64,000 nucleotides of DNA from the IMG/VR virus record IMGVR_UViG_3300046616_000314, positions 124,001 through 188,000 of that record. One strand, written 5' to 3'. The notes below the pieces were generated by a model that was not told the DNA's origin, searched no databases, and worked only from the letters and a program-made list of their open reading frames with translations. The translations under genes and the position numbers were made by a program. This stretch comes from a virus. The stretch's first letter is position 1. Each line of letters opens with the position of its first letter. Positions 30,221 through 38,363 of the stretch are shown here, piece after piece.

Positions 30221-30481
30221 TTATTTATTGCACGCCAAGAAGACCATCATGGCTTCTTCTTCGGTATCGAACTGAATCCCGATTTGACTTTCTTTGTTCC
30301 GAACGGGCATCCATTTACCGAGGGTTTCGACTATAAGACCACTTACATATGACTTTTTGGGATATCCATAATTAGTCATGGCATGTTTGTAGACTTCCCA
30401 ATACTCCTTCGGAGGAACATTGGAGAATTCAGATGTTTGGGGGAAAAATATAGCGCGCGGGTTTTGTTTGGAAATATACAT
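30221..30481 (-). CDS. FKLKW-family protein, divergent (86 aa)
   Basis: TAATG start. Begins MYISKQNPRAIFFPQTSEFS; strand SQIGIQFDT and tail EEEAMMVFLACNK. The central helix carries Y-W-E-V-Y-K-H-A. Related to its two upstream neighbours by position and tail. Function unknown. Confidence 0.75.
   Translation of the reverse strand: MYISKQNPRAIFFPQTSEFSNVPPKEYWEVYKHAMTNYGYPKKSYVSGLIVETLGKWMPVRNKESQIGIQFDTEEEAMMVFLACNK
30222..30229 (-). promoter_or_regulatory. Late promoter of the 795-aa gene
   Basis: AATAAATA ends 4 nt before the ATG at 30217. It overlaps the stop codon of the upstream gene. Confidence 0.65.
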
Positions 30482-30798
30482 TACAGTTTTGGGTAAACTA
30501 CAGGTCCGAATTTCAGTACGAACAGTATAGCATCTTCTTCATCCCGAAAGCCAAAATCATTTATGTTGATGCACGACCGATATCGGCTCAACTCAGGATA
30601 GGGGATAGTACCACCCACAATTCGGTAGTTGTCGCCTTGGGCGTAACAAAATTCGTACATCGCATCACGCGCGGCGATGAATTGCGAGAACAAATCGTTT
30701 TGGTTAGAAACGATTGTATCGATCATGTAGGTAAAGCGGAAATGTGGGTCTATTTGGAAATTGGGTCGAGTTAGACGCCACATTTTTTTGTCAGACAT
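30481..30798 (-). CDS. FKLKW-family protein (105 aa)
   Basis: TAATG start. Central helix AMYEFCYAQGDNYRIV; tail DEEDAILFVLKFGPV; ends VYPKL. Function unknown. Confidence 0.8.
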   Translation of the reverse strand: MSDKKMWRLTRPNFQIDPHFRFTYMIDTIVSNQNDLFSQFIAARDAMYEFCYAQGDNYRIVGGTIPYPELSRYRSCININDFGFRDEEDAILFVLKFGPVVYPKL

Positions 30799-31055
30799 TA
30801 GACACCGCTGTTGATAGCCACGAAAATGACCATATCAACTTCGTAGCGAAACATAAAGGCAATCCAGCCAGTTTCTTGGTGCGACCAACGTCCGCCGAAT
30901 TCGGCGCGACCGCTTTGACCGAAAGTCTTGCGGCAAAAAGCGGTCAGAGACTTGATCCGGTCGGAATCGAGCGCGTCAGTGGTTTCCACACGAAACGGGT
31001 ACACCGTGTCGCCGGAATTGTTCTTCACCACTTTCCATTCGATTGCTTTTTCCAT
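30798..31055 (-). CDS. FKLKW-family protein, divergent (85 aa)
   Basis: Promoter -10 ends 6 nt before the ATG. Strand WKVVKNNSGDTVYPFRV; helix SLTAFCRKTFGQSGRA; tail YEVDMVIFVAINSGV. First gene of a three-gene minus operon. Function unknown. Confidence 0.78.
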   Translation of the reverse strand: MEKAIEWKVVKNNSGDTVYPFRVETTDALDSDRIKSLTAFCRKTFGQSGRAEFGGRWSHQETGWIAFMFRYEVDMVIFVAINSGV

Positions 31056-31061
31056 GATCCT

Positions 31062-31089
31062 ATTCTCTCACAGATGTTACTTATGTCAA
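31062..31089 (-). promoter_or_regulatory. Promoter, leaderless arrangement
   Basis: Minus strand TTGACA (31084-31089), 16 nt, GAGAAT (31062-31067), 6 nt to the ATG at 31055. Confidence 0.6.
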
Positions 31090-31102
31090 GTAATATTAAA
31101 CA

Positions 31103-31110
31103 GCTAAATA
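31103..31110 (+). promoter_or_regulatory. Late-type promoter of the Acb1-like gene
   Basis: GCTAAATA ends 4 nt before the ATG at 31115; it is divergent to the early-type promoter of the minus operon. Confidence 0.55.
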
Positions 31111-31114
31111 TCGT

Positions 31115-32191
31115 ATGCGCGCATTCGAACTGTTTGAAGAAAAGAAAACCCTCTACGTCTCTCGTAAGCTGAAGAACGGCGAGGCGTTAGTGAAATGGGC
31201 TAAGGATCAAGGCTTTACTGAATGCCTAGCCCCATCGGAAATGCATGTCACGATTGCATATTCCAAGAGCAAGATCGAATGGAGCGATATGACTTCAGCC
31301 GAGAAAGAGCTTACGGTCAAAAAGAAATCTGGCAAGCGTAAGATCAAATGTTTCGGGGAAGACAAAAACGCAGTCGTTTTGGTTTTCGATAGCGAGGAAC
31401 TTAAGGATCGCTGGAAAGAATTTAAAGATGAGCTAGGGGCATCCTGGGACTTCCCGACTTATCATGCTCACGTAACCATTACCTACAACGGTCTTCCCGA
31501 AGGTGTGAAGCTCAAAGACATTACGCCCTATGAGGGTCCTTTGGAATTTGGTCCCGAACGCAAGTCGGAGATCACCAAGGATTGGAAGGGTAAGACCAAG
31601 ACGAAGAAACTCACGGAATCATTTCGTCTGGCTGACGTAGATACCGAAGAACTGTACCAGACCTTCAAGAAATCCTATGAAGCCGAAACGGGCGCAAGCT
31701 GGTCTAAGGACAAGATGCTAGAGCGGGCGCGCAATTGGGAATTCTTCGGAGAACCTACAGGCTTCGTTGCGATTCGTCGGCAAGCCTCTGGGATGGTGAA
31801 ACTCGTTGCTACGGCAGGCGACTTCAAAGGCATCATGCGCGGCTTCTCAGAACTTCAGAACGAGGGTGGTCCGTTGTGGGGCGCCGTCTCTAATCAACTA
31901 GCGAGAATCGCCAAGAGCCGGGGTATGATCGTGCCTCACCTGATGCCGGGTGGTCCGACCTTCATTAAGCTGATGGTTCCCATGATCCCGGCAGCGGTGT
32001 TCGGTGGGTTCGAACCAAAGATCAATGACGATGGTGGCATGACATTTGAGTATGATGATGTAGGGGCAGCTACCAAGTATTTGATTGGTAACAAAGAATA
32101 TTTCAAAATGGCTATTGCCAATAACAATCTTTCATCGTATATTTCAAAGGTTCCTGGGTTGAAACAATTCCTAGCTTTGATTGGATTATGA
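31115..32191 (+). CDS. acb1: Capsid-targeted 2H phosphoesterase, anti-CBASS Acb1-like (358 aa)
   Basis: Residues 1-9 (MRAFELFEE) form a capsid tag with a possible cut after L-F-E. Residues about 12-150 are an Acb1-type 2H phosphoesterase: TLYVSRKLKNGEALVKWAK, EMHVTIAYSK (H44, T46) and YHAHVTITYNG (H119, T121), with ASWDFP before the second motif. Acb1 of T4-like phages cleaves the cyclic nucleotides that activate CBASS defence. Residues 180-358 form a second, unassigned domain (NWEFFGEPTGFVAIRRQASG). The late-type promoter 4 nt upstream fits a virion protein. Inference: the enzyme is injected with DNA to pre-empt CBASS. Confidence 0.8.
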   Translation: MRAFELFEEKKTLYVSRKLKNGEALVKWAKDQGFTECLAPSEMHVTIAYSKSKIEWSDMTSAEKELTVKKKSGKRKIKCFGEDKNAVVLVFDSEELKDRWKEFKDELGASWDFPTYHAHVTITYNGLPEGVKLKDITPYEGPLEFGPERKSEITKDWKGKTKTKKLTESFRLADVDTEELYQTFKKSYEAETGASWSKDKMLERARNWEFFGEPTGFVAIRRQASGMVKLVATAGDFKGIMRGFSELQNEGGPLWGAVSNQLARIAKSRGMIVPHLMPGGPTFIKLMVPMIPAAVFGGFEPKINDDGGMTFEYDDVGAATKYLIGNKEYFKMAIANNNLSSYISKVPGLKQFLALIGL

Positions 32192-32512
32192 TTGGAAAAC
32201 AAGCGCGAAACATTAGAGTATGTCTTTGATGTCCTTCATAGCAAACTCAAGATGCTGCGCGTTGGAATCACTTCCTACGAAGAAACTCTGATTTTCGACA
32301 ATCAGGAATTTCACTACAAACGTGAAGTAATTGTAAGCCACAAAGATCGAAGTCAATGGGTCTTCCACTACTATGTTCATAGGGATTGGAAAATCACTAT
32401 GAATTATATACTTGATGACGCTGACAGCAAAGAAAATTTCATGGTCCAGGGCAACACGGATGCCTTGACCGAACTGGCGGTAATGTGGCGCCTCAAGGGT
32501 CATCAGACTTGA
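32192..32512 (+). CDS. FKLKW-family-like protein, TTG start (106 aa)
   Basis: TTG directly after the previous stop (TGATTG). Two strand pairs (TLIFDNQEFHYKREVIV, WVFHYYVHRDWKITMNY) and an end NTDALTELAVMWRLKGHQT that looks like a stretched tail. Start is uncertain; a later ATG exists. Function unknown. Confidence 0.65.
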   Translation: MENKRETLEYVFDVLHSKLKMLRVGITSYEETLIFDNQEFHYKREVIVSHKDRSQWVFHYYVHRDWKITMNYILDDADSKENFMVQGNTDALTELAVMWRLKGHQT

Positions 32513-32536
32513 CGAAAATTTTCTAATCGTTATGGT
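32509..32536 (+). promoter_or_regulatory. Promoter of the 32539 operon
   Basis: TTGACG (32509-32514), 16 nt, TATGGT (32531-32536). ATGs lie 2 and 8 nt further on; the second would be nearly leaderless. Confidence 0.6.
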
Positions 32537-32538
32537 CG

Positions 32539-32832
32539 ATGACCATGAATGATTTTGCTATCGCTTTTTTCGTAAATTGCAGATTCGCCACATTACAAAA
32601 TGATGGTGCAGGCAACTACCATGCCGATTTGGTTATTGGTGAAACTCCGGTGAAATATATTTTCACACCTTTGAGTGAGATTCAATCGCAACATAAGTAT
32701 TCTGCCAATGGCTGGGAATTTCAGTTTGTGACCGACATTCGTGGGAACGCGAAGATCGTCTCAAACAAGCTGTCGGGCGACCACGAACGTTTTTCCGATG
32801 ACATGGCTCTGTGGAAGCTGAAGTATGGTTGA
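32539..32832 (+). CDS. FKLKW-family protein (97 aa)
   Basis: MTMNDFAIAFFVNCRFATLQ; strand WEFQFVTDI; end ERFSDDMALWKLKYG is the family tail with W for F. The second ATG (32545) is as likely a start as the first. It overlaps the next gene by 8 nt. Function unknown. Confidence 0.78.
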   Translation: MTMNDFAIAFFVNCRFATLQNDGAGNYHADLVIGETPVKYIFTPLSEIQSQHKYSANGWEFQFVTDIRGNAKIVSNKLSGDHERFSDDMALWKLKYG

Positions 32833-33253
32833 CCATAGGTATGTTGAAACATACAAATTATGGCGAACCCAATCATACGGTCTCGGGATCAGAAATTATG
32901 TAGATCGTGAATCCACCAAAGTCATGTGGAATGAAATCCACAAGATTAGAATTGGTAAGTGGTGGGATCGGTTTTGGCTAAAATTAGCCGGTGGAGAATT
33001 TGTTTGGTTGCGTGACTTTGATGAGCGCGCTTTTTTAGTCAAAGCTTATCGGCTAGAGGACGGATCGTTCCGAGCCACGCGATACGAAAGCAGCGAAACG
33101 TTCTACAATTTAGAACTTCTCCCCGATGGGTTAACCAAAGGGTGTAGATTTTCGTATAATTGGGTGTTTGAGAATCACGAAAAACAGGTTATGATGTTCC
33201 TTAAATATCGGGATTCATATCCTGACAAGGTTTTAGAGGTTTTTGAATTCTGA
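32825..33253 (+). CDS. Hypothetical protein, paralogue of the next gene (142 aa)
   Basis: Central FVWLRDFDERAFLVKAYRL matches LVWLRDWDDQITLTVARTR in the next gene, and both end in W-(V/I)-x-E-N-x-E...M-(F/Y)-x-K-x-x-D. A tandem duplicate distinct from the FKLKW family, although the E-N-x-E...M-x-x-K end could be a distant version of its tail. Function unknown. Confidence 0.75.
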   Translation: MVDHRYVETYKLWRTQSYGLGIRNYVDRESTKVMWNEIHKIRIGKWWDRFWLKLAGGEFVWLRDFDERAFLVKAYRLEDGSFRATRYESSETFYNLELLPDGLTKGCRFSYNWVFENHEKQVMMFLKYRDSYPDKVLEVFEF

Positions 33254-33597
33254 TGGCAAAGCAAGTTCTCACGTGGCTTCCGCCCAAGACGGCTCCGAAG
33301 TCGTTTCGTACTGATTTTATGCGCCTGATCGCAAAAATCGGTAAGGGTAAGCTGGTTTGGTTGCGCGATTGGGACGACCAAATCACCCTGACTGTCGCTC
33401 GCACTCGCAAGATGGGCGACGAAGTTGTTTTGTCGGCGCCTCGTTTTTGGCCCCTGGCTGCACCTTGCATTCTCAACGAGGACGGCACGGTCAATGGCAT
33501 TGAAATTGCTAAGCAATGGATCGCCGAAAACGAAGAAGACCAAACCCTGATGTACGTCAAGAATTCTGACGTTTATCGGAACATGGCGGATCGCTGA
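33253..33597 (+). CDS. Hypothetical protein, paralogue of the previous gene (114 aa)
   Basis: TGATG start. MAKQVLTWLPPKTAPKSFRT; LVWLRDWDD strand turn; ends WIAENEEDQTLMYVKNSDVY. Shorter by the N-terminal 28 residues of its partner. Function unknown. Confidence 0.77.
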   Translation: MAKQVLTWLPPKTAPKSFRTDFMRLIAKIGKGKLVWLRDWDDQITLTVARTRKMGDEVVLSAPRFWPLAAPCILNEDGTVNGIEIAKQWIAENEEDQTLMYVKNSDVYRNMADR

Positions 33598-34052
33598 TGG
33601 AAGTCACCGTAACCACGGCTGCTGGTGCAAAGCACTGGTTAGCTAAGCTTGATGCCGTAGTCGCTAATCATCAAATTTGGAGCGATTACAACAACGTCAA
33701 CGATTTGTTGACGTGGCGTCGCGGGTGGTGGGCTAAATTTCGCGGGCGCGAGAACAAGTTTCCGAAGCGTAAGCGTTACGGCGGTGCCATGTGGCAGCAA
33801 CGGCGACATGATCGTCTCACTGAGTTGCTGACAGAGCTTACCGACAACTCTGGCAATCCACAATATTTCGTGACTCTGAGTGAGTCCGAAAATCACAACA
33901 TCGGTGAGTGGGCGCGAAATTCGGATTATGCTGATTTCATGGCGGTCGTTGCCGAACACCCCGGTTTGTTGGAAGCCTGGGATGCGGCAATTGCTGCGAA
34001 AACGACCAAGCGTGCTTTCTGGGCATGGAAGGTTTATCCTCCGCTCGATTGA
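33597..34052 (+). CDS. Hypothetical protein (151 aa)
   Basis: TGATG start. Tryptophan- and arginine-rich middle (LLTWRRGWWAKFRGR, PKRKRYGGAMWQQRRHDR), then acidic/neutral helices. Ends AFWAWKVYPPLD. The basic W-rich part may contact nucleic acid or membrane. No family recognised. Confidence 0.7.
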   Translation: MEVTVTTAAGAKHWLAKLDAVVANHQIWSDYNNVNDLLTWRRGWWAKFRGRENKFPKRKRYGGAMWQQRRHDRLTELLTELTDNSGNPQYFVTLSESENHNIGEWARNSDYADFMAVVAEHPGLLEAWDAAIAAKTTKRAFWAWKVYPPLD

Positions 34053-34111
34053 CGAAAATAAATTGACCGCCTTCGTGGTTTCTGTCAGATTAACAGGCTA
34101 CGGAGGCGGTT

Positions 34112-34840
34112 ATGTATCGAGTCACAGACACCACAAATCTCAAGGCAGTCATGGGCTACATGACCGCTGATGAAGTTGCGACCGGTAAATTTCGACAAAA
34201 ATTGGTTGAATTTGCGACCAAGAGCAAAACGATTGTTCGTTGCTCGACATCACCGCTTACCTATACCATGGACGATGACGGTGTGATCACCGTGGCAGTT
34301 CACTTCAGTAAGGACGGCACAAAAACAAATGTGCTTACCTTCATCGTAGAACCTTGCACGCCGGATTTGCGAATCGAAAATCTGGTTCTACCAACCGATG
34401 ATGTCGTACGCTATAATTTGTCTCCTGAAATTAAATCTAAGGTGTTTTTTGCGACACCGGAGTACAAATCCAAAGCGGCGAAAAAAGCGGAAAAAGTAGA
34501 GCCAGAACCGGTGCTGACCAAGCGAGAAGCCTGGGAGAAGCACCGAAACGAGCGCAAGCAAAACGCCATGGCAGAATTTTCTGCCAAGTACAGCTACACC
34601 GAAGTTTCAACCAAGCTGCGCGAAGTGCTTCGCCATGCAGAATATGACTATGCGCTTCGGTTCTCGCGTTCGTCATCAAGCATTTACGTGATTGCTCAGA
34701 AAAAAGGCAAGGTCGTAAACATTCGGGTTTCCGACCACGGGAACAGCAAAAAGAACATGCATTATTCTGATATGTTCTTCGATCCCAAACAAATCGTTAA
34801 CGGCGAATTCGAAACTGCGATTAAAAGCTTGTCAAACTAA
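34112..34840 (+). CDS. Hypothetical protein with charged linker (242 aa)
   Basis: GGAGGCGGTT before the ATG. N-terminal 130 residues mix strands (VITVAVHFSKDGTKTNVL); a lysine/glutamate linker (AAKKAEKVEPEP) leads to a helical C-terminal part (EVSTKLREVLRHAEYDYAL, then strands). Looks like two small domains. No family recognised. Confidence 0.72.
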   Translation: MYRVTDTTNLKAVMGYMTADEVATGKFRQKLVEFATKSKTIVRCSTSPLTYTMDDDGVITVAVHFSKDGTKTNVLTFIVEPCTPDLRIENLVLPTDDVVRYNLSPEIKSKVFFATPEYKSKAAKKAEKVEPEPVLTKREAWEKHRNERKQNAMAEFSAKYSYTEVSTKLREVLRHAEYDYALRFSRSSSSIYVIAQKKGKVVNIRVSDHGNSKKNMHYSDMFFDPKQIVNGEFETAIKSLSN

Positions 34841-34856
34841 AATTTCGTGATAATAT
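34829..34856 (+). promoter_or_regulatory. Promoter of the 34889 operon
   Basis: TTGTCA (34829-34834), 16 nt, TAATAT (34851-34856); the leader contains TTTAGGAG. Confidence 0.6.
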
Positions 34857-34888
34857 TCTTGAGACATTAAATGTTTTAGGAGTCTTTC

Positions 34889-35251
34889 GTGGATTTTGGT
34901 TTTCCTAGCAATCTCGCCAACCGCATTGAGGTTGCCTATTTCAACCTGACCTACATCATGGCTCGCATCAAGCAAGCTTCTACCGGCATCCATCTGAAGC
35001 CCGCCGTGGTTCTGAAGGAAGTCAAGAAGGCTCGTGCGGCTCTGGATCGGTTGGAAGCCGAAGCTCTGGTGGTGCAAGCTGAACAGCAAGCCTACGCCAA
35101 GGCTGTCGCGGATCAACGCAAGCGCGATGATCGTGATCGGGCTCGCGAGCAAGCTCGCAATGCCGCTCAAGCTGCGAAGCTGGACCAGTTCTCGCGCACC
35201 CCGGCTGGCGCCAACGTCATCGGCTTGGTTCCCAAGAGCAACGCCGCCTGA
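34889..35251 (+). CDS. Hypothetical alanine-rich coiled-coil protein, GTG start (120 aa)
   Basis: AGGAG 7 nt before GTG. After FGFPSNLANRIEVAYFNLTY comes a long helix of K/R/A/E/Q (KEVKKARAALDRLEAEALVV, then repeated A-x-x-R) and a short end AGANVIGLVPKSNAA. Probably a coiled coil. It heads an operon of small genes ending in CysRS. No family recognised. Confidence 0.75.
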   Translation: MDFGFPSNLANRIEVAYFNLTYIMARIKQASTGIHLKPAVVLKEVKKARAALDRLEAEALVVQAEQQAYAKAVADQRKRDDRDRAREQARNAAQAAKLDQFSRTPAGANVIGLVPKSNAA

Positions 35252-35364
35252 TGGAAGGCGTTTTTTACATCCTTGGGTTCATTCTGCTTTTGACTGGAAA
35301 TCCGGCTGGGATTATTTTTCTCATAATCGGATTCGCGTTCATGGATACGAAAAAGGGTCGCTGA
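35251..35364 (+). CDS. Very small membrane protein (37 aa)
   Basis: TGATG start and TGATG end. MEGVFYILGFILLLTGNPAG and IIFLIIGFAFM then DTKKGR: two short hydrophobic segments around a G-N-P turn. Size, hydrophobicity and position before two lipoproteins are consistent with a lysis or envelope function (inference). Confidence 0.65.
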   Translation: MEGVFYILGFILLLTGNPAGIIFLIIGFAFMDTKKGR

Positions 35365-35639
35365 TGCGGTACGTAATTTTTATTCTGTTTCTCTTCGTCG
35401 TGACGGCGTGCGTTGAACCCGCGCCCAATGCCGCGAAGGTGAATGAATACCCGTCATCTGTTACCTTCACCGAAGCTGCTGCGAACCAGCAACAAGCGGA
35501 AAGTGATGCAAAAATCACCGAATTTGAAGACGTGATAAAGAAATGCCACGAAGCCGATGGCATCTTTATTCAAGATGGGCACTATGGCGAAAACGTTTGC
35601 TTCCGCCGGGATGCCGTGATCTTCACTGAGCGGCACTAA
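35364..35639 (+). CDS. Putative lipoprotein (91 aa)
   Basis: TGATG start. Signal peptide MRYVIFILFLFVVTAC with lipobox V-T-A-C (cleavage before C16). The mature part is hydrophilic (QQAESDAKITEFEDVIKKC). Could be an outer-membrane spanin component, but there is no partner with a clear inner-membrane anchor and coiled coil, so this stays open. Confidence 0.7.
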   Translation: MRYVIFILFLFVVTACVEPAPNAAKVNEYPSSVTFTEAAANQQQAESDAKITEFEDVIKKCHEADGIFIQDGHYGENVCFRRDAVIFTERH

Positions 35640-36121
35640 TGCGCAGGCTCGCCATCCTGGCGTGTCTCGCGCTGGCGGCTTGCGACAGCGGCACGTTCAA
35701 AGAATCGGATCACTCGACGCAGGCTTTTGACATCGTTGTCTATAAGCCCGTCGAGAATCCGATCAACTATAACGTCTCTATGTTGGACGTGGGTGTTCAA
35801 GAGCCGATTGCTACGGCGTTGCCTCTTCAATTCGAGAACACTGTTCCGGTTGCCCCACAACCCGTTGAACAAATTCCTCAAGTTCGTGATAACGCTCCAT
35901 TGCCGCCGAGGATTATTCATCCTCCGGTGGTGGATACGAATGAATATAACTATCCCGAAGATCAAGATGAAATTGATAGACAGGATGGTATTAATTGGGC
36001 TAAACGTATGCAAATCCTAGACTTCCAAGTGTGTAGCGGAGCAAGAAGCTTAGCCTACGCGAAAGGTTGTGTTGGACAGGCGCAACGCAATCGCCAGGAA
36101 TACGACGAACGAGGATACTAA
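35639..36121 (+). CDS. Putative lipoprotein, proline-rich (160 aa)
   Basis: TAATG start. MRRLAILACLALAAC with lipobox L-A-A-C. The middle is proline-rich (VPVAPQPVEQIPQV, PLPPRIIHPP), usual for periplasm-spanning lipoproteins; ends with a helix and two cysteines. The next gene (CysRS) begins directly after its stop. Function unknown. Confidence 0.72.
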   Translation: MRRLAILACLALAACDSGTFKESDHSTQAFDIVVYKPVENPINYNVSMLDVGVQEPIATALPLQFENTVPVAPQPVEQIPQVRDNAPLPPRIIHPPVVDTNEYNYPEDQDEIDRQDGINWAKRMQILDFQVCSGARSLAYAKGCVGQAQRNRQEYDERGY

Positions 36122-37474
36122 ATGATTCGACTGCACAATTCGTTGTCACGGAAGTTGGAAGACTTCAAGCCGATTGATTCTAATCGGGTGACGATGTACG
36201 TGTGTGGTGCGACCGTTTATGACACCCCTCACCTGGGTAACGCCCGTCCTGCTGTTGTGTTCGACGTGCTGTTCCGGCTGTTGCAACACGCCTATCCCTT
36301 GGTTGAGTATGCGCGAAACTTCACTGACGTTGATGACAAGATCATCGCCCGGTCGAACGAATCCGGCGAACCCATCAATGAACTGACTGAACGGGTCATC
36401 CGCGAGTATCACGCCAGCATGGATGCGCTGGGCGTGGCGCGACCGACTTATGAGCCGCGCGTGACGGGCAACATGGCTCCGATCAAGGGCATGATCTCTG
36501 AACTGATTATGTCGGGGCACGCCTATGTCTCTGAAGGTCATGCACTATTCGACGTGAAATCATTCCCGTTGCATGGATCATTGAGCGGACATCTTCAAGA
36601 AAACTTGGATGTTGGACACCGCGTGGCTGTTGCCGACTATAAGCGCGATCCGGCGGATTTCGTTTTGTGGAAGCCTGCCAAGGAAGGCGAGCCCGCTTGG
36701 GACTTCCCTTCGGTTAGTTCGGGTCGCCCTGGCTGGCACATTGAATGCTCCGCGATGATCAAAAATGTTTTCGCGGACAACACCATTGATATTCATGGCG
36801 GCGGCGCGGACCTTCGGTTCCCGCATCACGAATGCGAAATGTCACAGAGCCATGCGGCGAATGGTCATCATTTAGCTAACTACTGGCTGCACAATGCCAT
36901 GGTTACGCTTGGTGGAAGCAAGATGCAAAAGACGGGTAGTCATATGATTACTGTCGATCAAATTTTGCGAAACAATGATGGGGCTTCAGTTCGCTTTGCA
37001 TTGCTGTCAAGCCATTATCGGTCGCCTCTGGATTGGTCGCCAGAACTACTCGAAAACAGCCATGGGACGCTTGCTAAGTGGCATAAGCTACTTTCGGCGA
37101 GCGATGCTCCTGCGGAGGCTAACAACGTCTCTACGGCGATCCTGAAGCCTCTGTATACCGATCTGAACGTCCCTGGCGCGGTGGGTGCAATCCATAACGC
37201 GCTGGCGACTGTCACGGATACGGTTGCCGCCGGGGTTCGCTATGCTGCTTCGGTCATGGGCTTCGATCTCAGTCAGGAAGCCAACCTAGCGTTCTTGAAG
37301 GAACCGGAGTTGGAGCCGCAATTGGTTCTGGAAATCGAGCGTTTGCTAGGCGAACGGGCTGTTGCCAGACAAAATAAAAATTTTGCGGAATCGGATCGGG
37401 TTCGCGAACTGATCGCCAACATGGGGGTCGTTGTGGAAGACGGTCCCGAAGGCACGACGTGGAAAGTCAAATGA
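36122..37474 (+). CDS. cysS: Cysteinyl-tRNA synthetase (450 aa)
   Basis: Class I synthetase: CGATVYDTPHLGNARP with C28 as zinc ligand and HLGN as the HIGH motif (residues 37-40), GWHIECSAM and HHECE for the other zinc ligands, and KMQKT (for KMSKS) near 265. The size fits bacterial CysRS (about 460). It attaches cysteine to tRNA-Cys. A tRNA with a GCA-type anticodon loop lies at 62315, but with G73 and not the U73 usual for Cys. A phage-encoded CysRS is uncommon. Cotranscribed with lipoproteins upstream. Confidence 0.92.
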   Translation: MIRLHNSLSRKLEDFKPIDSNRVTMYVCGATVYDTPHLGNARPAVVFDVLFRLLQHAYPLVEYARNFTDVDDKIIARSNESGEPINELTERVIREYHASMDALGVARPTYEPRVTGNMAPIKGMISELIMSGHAYVSEGHALFDVKSFPLHGSLSGHLQENLDVGHRVAVADYKRDPADFVLWKPAKEGEPAWDFPSVSSGRPGWHIECSAMIKNVFADNTIDIHGGGADLRFPHHECEMSQSHAANGHHLANYWLHNAMVTLGGSKMQKTGSHMITVDQILRNNDGASVRFALLSSHYRSPLDWSPELLENSHGTLAKWHKLLSASDAPAEANNVSTAILKPLYTDLNVPGAVGAIHNALATVTDTVAAGVRYAASVMGFDLSQEANLAFLKEPELEPQLVLEIERLLGERAVARQNKNFAESDRVRELIANMGVVVEDGPEGTTWKVK

Positions 37475-37674
37475 CTTTCCGGCGGATAGTGTTTCAAGAC
37501 GTTTGCGTGGTCGAGAGCGACGATGGCAAGCAAGCCAAGATCGCCGAATTTGGGCGAGAAGACTTGCCGGTCTTTGTTCGTTTTCAAAGCTGGGACACAA
37601 CCAAAGAACACGAAATCATGTCGTTGTTTGAAGGCAAGACAGTTCGTGTTACGGTGGAAGTTATAGATGACTGA
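37471..37674 (+). CDS. Small hypothetical protein (67 aa)
   Basis: ATGA overlap with CysRS. MTFRRIVFQDVCVVESDDGK ... FVRFQSWDTTKEHEIMSLFE then a strand VRVTVEV. Looks like a small OB- or beta-barrel fold. No family recognised. Confidence 0.72.
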   Translation: MTFRRIVFQDVCVVESDDGKQAKIAEFGREDLPVFVRFQSWDTTKEHEIMSLFEGKTVRVTVEVIDD

Positions 37675-38044
37675 TCTGATTGCACAATTTGATTACGGTG
37701 ATGAGCGCGTCGAACTTCGCCATCATGTTAATGCAAACAATTGGGTTGTTCAGCGCAGCACTTTTAATAGCGCGACCGACTTCACCATTCTTCTAATGAT
37801 TTCGGTGAAATCTAAGGACGAAGGTGAAAAGAACTTTCAAAATTTAGTCCAAGAAATTATCCAGGGTCCTTTGACCATAAAAAACCGGACTCTATTGGAT
37901 GAGATACAGGTTCATAAAATTTTGAAAGACCCGTTTGCCGTTCGTATCAATATGATGCGAGGGTCTATTGCGGCGCCGTCAGTTGAGACCATGATGGACA
38001 TCCACGGCGAGCGCGGGCAATGGTCGCGTGACGGTTATGATTGA
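37667..38044 (+). CDS. Hypothetical protein (125 aa)
   Basis: 8-nt overlap. Strands (RVELRHHVNANNWVVQRST, TILLMISVKS) then a helix (EKNFQNLVQEII), ending with HGERGQWSRDGYD. Possible distant relative of the next gene in secondary-structure order. No family recognised. Confidence 0.7.
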   Translation: MTDLIAQFDYGDERVELRHHVNANNWVVQRSTFNSATDFTILLMISVKSKDEGEKNFQNLVQEIIQGPLTIKNRTLLDEIQVHKILKDPFAVRINMMRGSIAAPSVETMMDIHGERGQWSRDGYD

Positions 38045-38336
38045 TGACATTCCAGAGTTTGGACCGGTTGAGCAATATTACTGTCGTAATGGGGCGCGAT
38101 TGTCGATTGCACTGATGCCCGAATTAGATTTCGACATGATCGCCCAAGGTAAGAGCCGATGGTTGGACAACTATGAGCTTGCGATCATCTACCCGAACGA
38201 TGAGATCGCGCCGTTGATTCGGGACCGGGACATAGAATTTCTAAGAACTTATACGAAAACCATCATCGAAGAAAATGGTGGGCTTTGTCCGCATCGTGGA
38301 AAAGTTATTTTTGTAAAAGTTGTTGTTAAAAAATAA
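38037..38336 (+). CDS. Hypothetical protein (99 aa)
   Basis: ATG 38037 is preferred over GTG 38028. MIDDIPEFGPVEQYYCRNGA; strand ELAIIYPND; ends with basic strand KVIFVKVVVKK. Followed at once by a strong terminator. No family recognised. Confidence 0.7.
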   Translation: MIDDIPEFGPVEQYYCRNGARLSIALMPELDFDMIAQGKSRWLDNYELAIIYPNDEIAPLIRDRDIEFLRTYTKTIIEENGGLCPHRGKVIFVKVVVKK

Positions 38337-38362
38337 AGGGGAGCACTGGGCTCCCCTTTTTT
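38335..38362 (+). terminator. Bidirectional rho-independent terminator
   Basis: Stem AAAGGGGAGC / GCTCCCCTTT with loop ACTGG and a T-run. It lies between convergent genes and works on both strands in principle. Confidence 0.88.
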
Positions 38363-38363
38363 C

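Noticed and set aside
35251-36121. A holin/spanin lysis cassette
   Set aside because: One tiny membrane protein and two lipoproteins fit in part, but there is no clear inner-membrane spanin and the endolysin is 19 kb away. Left as unknowns.
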